Source: DATDOO01 sp035293245 | GTDB lineage: Bacteria > Pseudomonadota > Gammaproteobacteria > Methylococcales > Methylococcaceae | DNA: 6,000 bases | Direction: 5' to 3' | Assembly: GCA_035293245.1 (NCBI GenBank) | Contig: DATDOO010000166.1 | Span: forward strand, 1-6,000 | Shown here: positions 1 to 5,622 of the stretch, one piece after another | Numbering within the stretch: position 1 is the stretch's first letter | Layout of the letters: each line of letters starts with the position of its first letter | Notes under the pieces: model-generated | Seen by the model: the letters and a program-made list of their open reading frames with translations, nothing else | Told to the model about the DNA's origin: nothing | Databases searched by the model: none | Position numbers and translations under genes: made by a program

Positions 1-1120
1 CGATATCCTCGCCGCTGCCGAGGATCAGGAGGCGCTGCACCAGGTTTTTCAGTTCGCGCACGTTGCCGGGCCAAGGGTAGTTGCGCAGGAAGTTCTGCGT
101 CGCCACCAGGAAATGGCGGAACGGCAGCTTTTCCCGGCTCACGAAGAAATCGACGTAATAGTTCAGCAGTTCCGGCACGTCCTCGGCGTGCTGGCGGAGC
201 GGCGGCACGTTCAGGGTGACGGCGTTGAGCAGGTAGTACAGATCCTTGCGGAACTGGCCGGTGCGCACTTCGTCCTCCAGAGACTTGCGTGTCGAGGCGA
301 TGATGCGCGCCTCGACGGGCACGGCCGCCGTACCGCCGACGCGCTGGAAAAAGCCGGATTCCAGCGCGCCCAGCAAACGGGACTGGGCTTCCTCGTCCAG
401 GTCGGCCACCTCATCCAGGAACAGCACCCCCTCCCGCGCCTTTTCCAGGGATCCGGGATGAACGCGGCCGTTTTCCTCCTGGCCGAACAGCTCCAGTGCC
501 GAAAATTCCGGGACGATCGCGCCGATGCCGACTTCCACGAACGGCCCGGCGCGGCGGTCGCTGGACGAATGCAGGTAGCGGGCGAAGGTTTTCTTGCCGC
601 AACCCGGCTCGCCCACCAGCAGCACCCGCGCGTCGTGCTGGGCGAGACGGCGGATCTGCGCCTTGAGTTGTTCGATGACCGCGCTGCGGCCCACCGGCTC
701 GGCGACTTCGTCCGGACGGGACTTGCCCCCCTGCGTTTCCCGGCGCAGGCGGGCGGACTCCAGGGCGCGCTCCACGGTGAGCAGCAGCCGCGCCAGGGAC
801 AGGGGTTTTTCCAGAAAGTCGAAAGCGCCGGTGCGTGTGGCTTCCACGGCGGTTTCCACCGTGGCATGGCCGGACATCATGATGACCGGGAAAGGCGGCG
901 TCAGCCCCTCGGCCCACTCCTTGAGCAGGGTGATGCCGTCCACGTCGGGCATCCAGATGTCGAGCAGGGCCAGGTCGGGGCGGTGCTGGGCGTAAAGCCG
1001 GCGCGCCTCGACGGCATTCTCGGCCGTGGCGACTTCGTAACCCTCGTCCTCGAGAATTTCGCGCACCAGACGGCAAATGTCCGGTTCGTCGTCCACCACC
1101 AGGATGTAGGGCTTGCTCAC
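1..1120 (-). CDS. ntrX: NtrX-type response regulator (receiver + AAA+ domain), C-terminus cut by window edge
   Basis: This is the cytoplasmic partner of the NtrY-like kinase encoded upstream: a response regulator that receives phosphate on an aspartate and acts as a transcription regulator. The 373 residues visible run from a GTG start to the window edge with no stop. Residues 1-120 are a receiver domain with acidic pair D10/D11, phospho-acceptor D54 in LLDIWMPDVDG, S83 and K105 (FLEKP). Residues about 140-373 are an AAA+ ATPase with Walker A GEPGCGKK (170-177), Walker B VLFLDE (232-237), an FRKDL segment with R291, and WPGNVREL. The GAFTGA loop expected after ELFG (210-213) is absent; the stretch reads QEENGRVHPGS. 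The second arginine finger of NtrC appears to be L297 (YYLLN). The expected Fis-type helix-turn-helix lies outside the window. The start was chosen because a GGAG sits 8 bases upstream and the receiver begins correctly. The NtrX name rests on the ntrY neighbour and the missing GAFTGA, which as I recall is also missing in other NtrX proteins. Confidence 0.9.
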   Translation of the reverse strand, partial: MSKPYILVVDDEPDICRLVREILEDEGYEVATAENAVEARRLYAQHRPDLALLDIWMPDVDGITLLKEWAEGLTPPFPVIMMSGHATVETAVEATRTGAFDFLEKPLSLARLLLTVERALESARLRRETQGGKSRPDEVAEPVGRSAVIEQLKAQIRRLAQHDARVLLVGEPGCGKKTFARYLHSSSDRRAGPFVEVGIGAIVPEFSALELFGQEENGRVHPGSLEKAREGVLFLDEVADLDEEAQSRLLGALESGFFQRVGGTAAVPVEARIIASTRKSLEDEVRTGQFRKDLYYLLNAVTLNVPPLRQHAEDVPELLNYYVDFFVSREKLPFRHFLVATQNFLRNYPWPGNVRELKNLVQRLLILGSGEDI

Positions 1121-1128
1121 GCGCTGAT

Positions 1129-1132
1129 CTCC
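1129..1132 (-). promoter_or_regulatory. Ribosome binding site of ntrX
   Basis: GGAG on the minus strand, 8 bases before the GTG at 1120-1118. It supports that GTG as the start. No ATG lies in a better place for the receiver domain. Confidence 0.6.
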
Positions 1133-1168
1133 ACTTCGTTTTCGTTATTCGGCACGACCGGCAGGGGA

Positions 1169-1174
1169 ATTATA
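1169..1174 (-). promoter_or_regulatory. Candidate -10 box of an ntrX promoter
   Basis: A perfect TATAAT on the minus strand, within an AT-rich patch (TTTATAATT) in otherwise GC-rich DNA. It would start a transcript near 1160, giving a leader of about 40 bases before the ntrX GTG. No convincing -35 hexamer is found 16 to 18 bases upstream, and there is no extended -10 TGn, so the promoter would need an activator or be weak. An inverted repeat (1177-1190) fills the spacer just upstream of the box. Confidence 0.35.
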
Positions 1175-1176
1175 AA

Positions 1177-1190
1177 CCCGGTGCTCCGGG
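1177..1190. repeat. Small inverted repeat next to the -10 box
   Basis: CCCGG, four bases, CCGGG: a 5-bp perfect inverted repeat directly upstream of the candidate TATAAT of ntrX. Its position between the -35 and -10 zones would suit an operator, but a repeat this short in GC-rich DNA can easily be chance. Confidence 0.3.
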
Positions 1191-1364
1191 CGCGTGCGAT
1201 GGGCTGGGTGCTTGTTGCGTAAGCGGCGATTTTCGGGAAAAAACCGATCAGGACGGCTGGGATTTCAGGGCGAACTGGAAGGTGCGCCTTCGGCGAGTCA
1301 GTTTGAATGCGGGGTATCACTCGGCACTTCCGTGTGCCTCGCCCTTGCGGGCGGCTTCGCCGTG

Positions 1365-1388
1365 CAAACCGGCTTTCCTGCCGGTTTG
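1365..1388. repeat. Perfect 9-bp stem with 6-base loop
   Basis: CAAACCGGC (1365-1373), loop TTTCCT, GCCGGTTTG (1380-1388). It is the second-strongest hairpin of the array and stands 17 bases before the strongest one. No T-tract follows on either strand, so it is not a standard intrinsic terminator. Confidence 0.75.
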
Positions 1389-1405
1389 TCGCCCCCGCGC
1401 GACGA

Positions 1406-1431
1406 GGTACTTTTGTTTCGGCAAAAGTACC
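1406..1431. repeat. Perfect 10-bp stem with 6-base loop
   Basis: GGTACTTTTG (1406-1415), loop TTTCGG, CAAAAGTACC (1422-1431). The arms are perfect and unusually AT-rich for this genome. This is the most regular palindrome in the window and the likely core of the intergenic repeat. Its arms contain T4 and A4, but the stem is not followed by a T-tract, so a terminator role is unlikely. Confidence 0.8.
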
Positions 1432-1568
1432 CAAAACCATTCGCGACCATACGCTGCCCTTCGGGTGCCCTGCGCTTCTCGGAGCAAAGCGGGGTCGGCA
1501 GAAGGGCGATCCATCGCCCTCGAAAAAAGGGGACTGATCTAATTTAATGATCGCATACGAATGCGCCG

Positions 1569-3785
1569 CTATCCCCACTCGGGCGGAGTTTCGTCGGGCT
1601 CCGGTTCGTCGACGGTTTCGGCTTCGGCATCCGGCACGGCGGGCAGGGTGAGGATGAATCCGGCGCCCTCAAGGTAATCGGTGTCGATGCGGATCTGCCC
1701 GCCGTGCTCTTCGATGATCTTTTTCACGATGGCCAGGCCCAGGCCGGTGCCGCGCGTCTTGGCGGTGACGTAAGGCTCGAAGGCCCGTTCGCGCAGGTCG
1801 GGCGGGATGCCGGGGCCGTTGTCGCGGAAGCTGAACGCCAGCATCCGGTTTTCCTCTCCCTCGGGGCGGTAGAGGCGGATGGAAATCTGGCCCGGCGCTT
1901 CCGTGCCCACGGCTTCCTGGACGTTCTTGATGAGGTTGTGCAGCACTTGGCGCAGCGGGATGGGATCGGCCAGCACCGGCGGCAGGTTCGCTTCACGCTC
2001 GACCTCGAACTCCAGTCCGCTGGAGGAGGGATACAGGGCGACGATTTCGTCCACCAGCGCGCCCAGGTCGAGTGGGACGGGCTGGATTTTCGCCGGTCGG
2101 GCGTAGTCGTTGAAGGCGTTCACCATCGTCTTCATCGCCTCGACCTGCTGGATGATGGTGCGGGTGGATTTCTCCAGCACTTCGATTTCCGCTTCGCTGA
2201 GGGATTTCGCCAGTTTGTGCCTGAGGCGCTCGGCGGAAAGCTGGATGGGGGTGAGGGGGTTCTTGATCTCGTGGGCCAGGCGCCGCGCCATTTCGCTCCA
2301 GGCGGTGGCGCGCTGCGCCTGCAGCAACTGGGTCACGTCGTCGAATACCAGCACCGAGCCGGCCCAGTAGCCCCAGGCGCTGAACAGCGGCGTGCCGCGC
2401 AACAGGAGTTCCTGCCGGCCGGCCGGGCCGTTGAGCGCTACCTCGCGCCGCCAGGGGGCGCGGGCGTCGGTGAGGTTTTGCCACACCAACTCCGTCAGCG
2501 GCGCCAGATGCGGGTGTGCTTCCGTCAGATCGGTGATAGGCCGGTTGAGGCAGTTTTCCACATCGACGCCGAGGATGGCGCTGGCCGCCTGGTTGGCGCT
2601 GCGCACCCGCATGAGGGCGTCGAAGCCGATCACCCCGGAGGACAGGTTGGCGAGGATGGTTTCCAGGTAGGCGCGCTGGTGCTCCACTTCCAGGCGCGAG
2701 CGCTGGGTCTCGTCGTGGGCGCGGGCGATGCGGCGGGTCATGTCGTTGAACGATTCCACCAGGAAGCCCAGTTCGTCGCGGCTCTGTACGGGGATTTGCT
2801 GTTCATAGCGCCCTTCCGCCACCGACTGGGTGGCCAGGGCGAGGTCGCGCACCGGGGCGACGATGCGCCGGATGCTGACGAAGGCGGCCCACACCGCCGC
2901 CAGCAGGCTCAAGAGCAGTACCAGCGACAGGGCCAGGGAAAAGCTGAACTTGAGCGCCTGGCGCAGGTAGTTCATGCGCTTGTAGTGCATGTAGGCGTTT
3001 TCCACCGATTCCGCCAGATAGCCGATGCGCGGGGGGATGGCGTAGAGGGCTTGCAGGAACATGCCCTCCGGCGACTCGAGACGCGACACCACCCGGACCA
3101 GCATCCCCTGTTCCTGGGGCCCAGCCGGTTCCAGGCCCACGTAGGGCTGGCCGTGCTGCAAGGTCATGATGATCCTTTCGTCCGGCAGGCTGGGCAGAAT
3201 GCTCCCCGCCGCCGCGCCGCTGGAAGCCAGGATGCGTCCCTGGCGGGCAAAGAGCGTCAGTTCGCTGGCGCCGGCGCCTTCGCGCAATTCGCCCAACCGC
3301 TGGGCGATGGCCGTCGGGGACGCGTCTTCCAGGGACGCGGCGATCTGCTCGCTGCTCTCCACCAGGGCGCGGGTGCGCTCGTCCAGCACCGCCTGGCCCA
3401 GGGCCAGGGCGTCTTCCATGGCCTGGTCCACGTGCACGTCGAACCAGCTGTCGATGCCGCGGTGCAGGAACTGCATGGAGAAGTAATAGACGATGGACGC
3501 CGGGGCCAGCGTCAGCAGGATGAACAGGAACGCCATGCGCGCCGTGAGCCGGGAACCCGCCTCGCGCTTCTTGATCTGGCGCAGCAGCCAGTAGACGTTG
3601 ACCCCCACCAGCACGAGCAGCAGCCCACCGCCGAGCAGGTTGATCCCCAGCAGCCAGGAGTACGACTCGCCCAGCTCCGCGCTGTGGCGCATGCCTTCGG
3701 CCATGAAGTGCAGGGACAGCACGACGCCGGCGAACAGCAGCACCGGCAGCACGGTGAGGGGAAGCCTTATTCGGCGTAGGTCCAT
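1569..3785 (-). CDS. ntrY: NtrY-type membrane sensor histidine kinase
   Basis: A 738-residue inner-membrane kinase that should autophosphorylate on histidine and pass phosphate to NtrX. Hydrophobic segments lie at about 9-28, 46-68, 83-103 and 281-303, leaving a probable periplasmic sensing region at about 104-280. Then come a HAMP linker (about 305-360), a PAS domain (about 370-490), a HisKA domain with the H-box RRLAHEIKNPLTP (H505), and an ATPase domain with N-box HNLIKN (N617, N621), G1 DNGPGI (655-660), FEPYVTAK (669-676) and G2 GTGLGL (679-684). All key residues are present. An acidic, proline-rich tail of about 24 residues follows the ATPase domain. The start at ATG 3785 overlaps the DUF4390 gene end by 19 bases. 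GAGGAG lies 12 bases upstream, rather far, and an in-frame GTG three codons earlier (3794) has it rather close. A longer reading from 4295 crosses the neighbouring gene out of frame and is rejected. The four-segment, HAMP-PAS-kinase layout fits NtrY; the signal sensed is not evident. Confidence 0.93.
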   Translation of the reverse strand: MDLRRIRLPLTVLPVLLFAGVVLSLHFMAEGMRHSAELGESYSWLLGINLLGGGLLLVLVGVNVYWLLRQIKKREAGSRLTARMAFLFILLTLAPASIVYYFSMQFLHRGIDSWFDVHVDQAMEDALALGQAVLDERTRALVESSEQIAASLEDASPTAIAQRLGELREGAGASELTLFARQGRILASSGAAAGSILPSLPDERIIMTLQHGQPYVGLEPAGPQEQGMLVRVVSRLESPEGMFLQALYAIPPRIGYLAESVENAYMHYKRMNYLRQALKFSFSLALSLVLLLSLLAAVWAAFVSIRRIVAPVRDLALATQSVAEGRYEQQIPVQSRDELGFLVESFNDMTRRIARAHDETQRSRLEVEHQRAYLETILANLSSGVIGFDALMRVRSANQAASAILGVDVENCLNRPITDLTEAHPHLAPLTELVWQNLTDARAPWRREVALNGPAGRQELLLRGTPLFSAWGYWAGSVLVFDDVTQLLQAQRATAWSEMARRLAHEIKNPLTPIQLSAERLRHKLAKSLSEAEIEVLEKSTRTIIQQVEAMKTMVNAFNDYARPAKIQPVPLDLGALVDEIVALYPSSSGLEFEVEREANLPPVLADPIPLRQVLHNLIKNVQEAVGTEAPGQISIRLYRPEGEENRMLAFSFRDNGPGIPPDLRERAFEPYVTAKTRGTGLGLAIVKKIIEEHGGQIRIDTDYLEGAGFILTLPAVPDAEAETVDEPEPDETPPEWG

Positions 3786-4324
3786 GCGTGCCACGCGCTC
3801 CTCAGGTGCCAGCGGGGTGTGAAGTACGCCACAGTGCGCAGCGGCAGCGGCAGATCCTCCAGTTCGAGAAACACGCGCAGCCGCACCGGGTAGTTCTGGC
3901 CGAGATAGACCTGCACCCCTTTCAGGTCCAGCGGGTGGCGGACGCGCCCCAGGGCGGCCAAAGCCGCCGGCAGGCTGACGAAATTCTGCTGGATGCCGCT
4001 TTCTTCCGTCTGCACCTGGTACAGCTTGGCCAGGGCGTGATAGCGCAGCCGGTAGCGCAGCCGCTCTTCCGCCAGCGTATCGTCCGGCCACAGGCGGCGC
4101 GGCCGCATGACTTTGACTTGCGCGACCAGGGTCAGCGGCACGCCGTTGCGCAGAGCCTTGAGCACCGGCGCAGTGAAACGGTAGTCCACGTCGGCGCGCA
4201 AGGCGTAACCCTTGTCCTGTTTCAGAAGTTCCGCGCGGACGATGGTGAAGGAATCCGCGGCCATTGCCTCGCCGCGCGCCGGCAGGAGCAGGCACAACAG
4301 CCCCAGGGCGAAAAGCGGCTTCAC
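3767..4324 (-). CDS. Exported DUF4390-family protein of unknown function
   Basis: A protein of 185 residues with a probable Sec signal peptide: MK at the start, a leucine-rich core (about 3-15), and a likely cleavage after AMA near residue 22. The mature part is about 160 residues, rich in arginine and leucine, probably beta-rich and periplasmic, with no cysteine or enzymatic motif I recognise. It ends in an aromatic stretch (FTPRWHLRSAWHAW). Size, signal peptide and position between rsmB and ntrY match the DUF4390 family, older annotations of which read 'proline-rich signal peptide protein'; its role is not known to me. The start is GTG, sharing GTGA with the rsmB stop, so translation is probably coupled; a purine-rich GGGGAAAGG stretch precedes it. 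The end overlaps the ntrY start by 19 bases. An envelope protein directly before a membrane sensor could feed the signal to it, but that is only inference from position. Confidence 0.85.
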   Translation of the reverse strand: MKPLFALGLLCLLLPARGEAMAADSFTIVRAELLKQDKGYALRADVDYRFTAPVLKALRNGVPLTLVAQVKVMRPRRLWPDDTLAEERLRYRLRYHALAKLYQVQTEESGIQQNFVSLPAALAALGRVRHPLDLKGVQVYLGQNYPVRLRVFLELEDLPLPLRTVAYFTPRWHLRSAWHAWTYAE

Positions 4325-5622
4325 CGCCTTTCCCCGGTTTTGCGCAGCCGGGCGTAGTAAAAGCCGTCCATGTCTTCGCTTCCGGTCAGGATTTGCCGCC
4401 CGTGGGAGTCGGCGACGCCCGGGCCCTCAAGGATCGGCCACTCGGCGGCGTCGGGATGATCGCGCACAAATGCGTCGATCTGCGCCGCGTTTTCCTCGCG
4501 CAGCACCGAACAGGTGGCGTAAACGAGCGCCCCGTCGGGCGCGAGCAGCGGCCAGAGCGCGTCCAGCAGCCGCCGCTGGCCGGCGGCGAGCTGGGCGATG
4601 TCCTCCGGGCGCCGCAGAAACTTGATGTCCGGATGGCGGCGGATGACTCCCGTACCGGAACAGGGCGCGTCCAGCAGGATGCGCTGGAACGGCCGGCCGT
4701 CCCACCAGTCTTGGGCGGTCGCGTCCGCCGTCTCGACCCGGCCATGCAGCCCGAGCCGTGCAAAAGTCGCGGCGATTTTCCCGGAACGCGCTGCGTCCAC
4801 GTCGAGGGCGGTCAGGTCGATCTCCGGACAGGTTTCCAGGAGATGCGCCGCTTTGCCGCCCGGCGCGGCGCAGGCGTCCAGCACCCGCTCGCCCGGCTGC
4901 GCGTCGAGCAAGCCGGTGGCCCATTGCGCCGCCGCGTCCTGCACCGAGACCAGTCCTACCGCGAACCCCGGCAGAAGGGCGACGTCGCAAGGCTGCTGCA
5001 AGGTCAGGGCGCAGGGAAAGGACGGATGCGCTTGCGCCGCAATTTCCGCCGCGGCGAGACGCGCCAGGTAGTCCTCGCGGCCGATACGCAGGCGGTTGGT
5101 GCGCAAGGTCATGGGCGGCTGGCGGTTATTGGCGCGGAGCAGGTCTTCCGCCTGCTCCGGCCAGTCGGCGCGCAGGCGCTCGATCAGCCAAAAGGGGTGG
5201 GCAAAGGCGGCTTCCGGGTCGGCGGCGGCCAGGGCGTCGAGTTCTTCGCGCCGGCGCTGGTAGGTGCGCAGCACGGCGTTGAGCAAGGGTTTGGCCCAGG
5301 CTTCTCCCGCCGCCACGGTTTCGGAGACGGCGGCGTGCGGCTTGACGGCCATGAATGCAAGCTGGCACAGGCCGAGCAGGGCCAGAATCCGCACGCGCGG
5401 GTCGCGGATGGGGCGGTGCGCCAAATGGGAAAGCAGGAATTCCAGGCGCGGCAGGTGGCGCATGACGCCGTAACCCAGGGCCTGGACGAAAGACTTGTCG
5501 TTCGCTGAATTCAGGTCGGGAAGAACGCCGGCCAGCGCCTCCGTCAGCGAACGCCGCTCCAGCAGCACGCGCTCCAGCGCGTCTGCGGCGACAGCGCGGC
5601 TGTTACGCAGCCGGGATGCCAA
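4321..5622 (-). CDS. rsmB: 16S rRNA (cytosine-967-C5)-methyltransferase RsmB
   Basis: This enzyme methylates C967 of 16S rRNA with S-adenosylmethionine during small-subunit assembly. From the TTG start the protein has 433 residues, close to the 429 of E. coli RsmB. Residues 1-140 form a NusB-like RNA-binding domain (SRAVAADAL, VLRTY). The Rossmann-fold methyltransferase follows, with SAM motif VLDACAAPGGK (247-257), D274 in LTALDVD, the PC motif DAPCSGTG with C321, and the TC motif YATCS with the nucleophile C371. DMDGFYYARL (417-426) is the usual C-terminal signature. The start is uncertain: no ATG lies nearby, TTG 5622 keeps the complete first helix, and it overlaps the fmt end by 20 bases without a clear Shine-Dalgarno, suggesting re-initiation after fmt. 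GTG 5568 would cut the first helix. A reading from ATG 5940 only adds out-of-frame fmt sequence. The stop overlaps the next gene (GTGA). Confidence 0.95.
   Translation of the reverse strand: MASRLRNSRAVAADALERVLLERRSLTEALAGVLPDLNSANDKSFVQALGYGVMRHLPRLEFLLSHLAHRPIRDPRVRILALLGLCQLAFMAVKPHAAVSETVAAGEAWAKPLLNAVLRTYQRRREELDALAAADPEAAFAHPFWLIERLRADWPEQAEDLLRANNRQPPMTLRTNRLRIGREDYLARLAAAEIAAQAHPSFPCALTLQQPCDVALLPGFAVGLVSVQDAAAQWATGLLDAQPGERVLDACAAPGGKAAHLLETCPEIDLTALDVDAARSGKIAATFARLGLHGRVETADATAQDWWDGRPFQRILLDAPCSGTGVIRRHPDIKFLRRPEDIAQLAAGQRRLLDALWPLLAPDGALVYATCSVLREENAAQIDAFVRDHPDAAEWPILEGPGVADSHGRQILTGSEDMDGFYYARLRKTGERR

Larger units (their letters stand above)
1285..1520. repeat. Array of short hairpins, probably a dispersed intergenic repeat
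   Basis: Successive inverted repeats are packed with short gaps: CGCC/GGCG (1285-1295), GGCAC/GTGCC (1323-1338), GCCC/GGGC (1341-1352), CGGC/GCCG (1352-1362), a 9-bp stem (1365-1388), a 10-bp stem (1406-1431), CCC/GGG (1457-1465) and an 8-bp pair AGGGCGAT/ATCGCCCT (1503-1520). Loops are mostly 3 to 6 bases and several are TTC. Because the stems are palindromic, both strands would fold alike. The composition and the GGTACTTTTG/CAAAAGTACC module resemble repeats I recall between genes in several GC-rich Proteobacteria, but copy number cannot be tested from this single window. Confidence 0.6.
1121..1568. other. Non-coding spacer between ntrY and ntrX
   Basis: This stretch of 448 bases separates the kinase gene from its regulator gene. 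It holds an array of short hairpins (about 1285-1520), the candidate ntrX promoter (1169-1190), and AT-rich patches near 1540-1552 and 1168-1176. Two A6 tracts (1238-1243 and 1523-1528) flank the hairpin array. Several frames on both strands are open here, as expected of GC-rich repeat DNA, and none gives a protein with recognisable domains. I see no tRNA and no convincing intrinsic terminator behind ntrY: the minus-strand T6 tracts are not preceded by a good stem. Confidence 0.75.

Noticed and set aside
113..1222. Plus-strand open frame of 369 codons
   Set aside because: It is antisense to ntrX, which has clear receiver and AAA+ motifs.
1503..1530. AGGGCGAT/ATCGCCCT stem followed by A6 as an intrinsic terminator
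   Set aside because: On the plus strand the stem is followed by A rather than T. On the minus strand the T6 comes before the stem rather than after it. Neither order fits a terminator for ntrY.
1246..1539. GATCAG (1246-1251) and CTGATC (1534-1539) as terminal inverted repeats of a MITE around the hairpin array
   Set aside because: Only six bases match, the next bases diverge, and no target-site duplication flanks them (AACC on one side, TAATT on the other). A genome search for other copies ending at the same bases would be decisive.
1194..1547. Plus-strand frames of 76 to 117 codons in the spacer
   Set aside because: Several overlapping frames are open at once across palindromic GC-rich DNA. 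None has a domain, and all are explained by the repeat.
1704..3779. Long plus-strand open frame of 691 codons
   Set aside because: It lies exactly antisense to the ntrY gene, whose protein has full kinase motifs. The antisense translation is rich in H, Q, G and R without domains, the usual result of strong third-position GC bias.
3786..4295. N-terminal extension of ntrY to 4295
   Set aside because: The extra 170 residues are the DUF4390 gene read out of frame; the membrane-kinase homology starts at MDLRRIR.
4264..5508. Plus-strand open frame of 414 codons
   Set aside because: It is antisense to rsmB and the start of the DUF4390 gene, with no recognisable domain; a compositional shadow.
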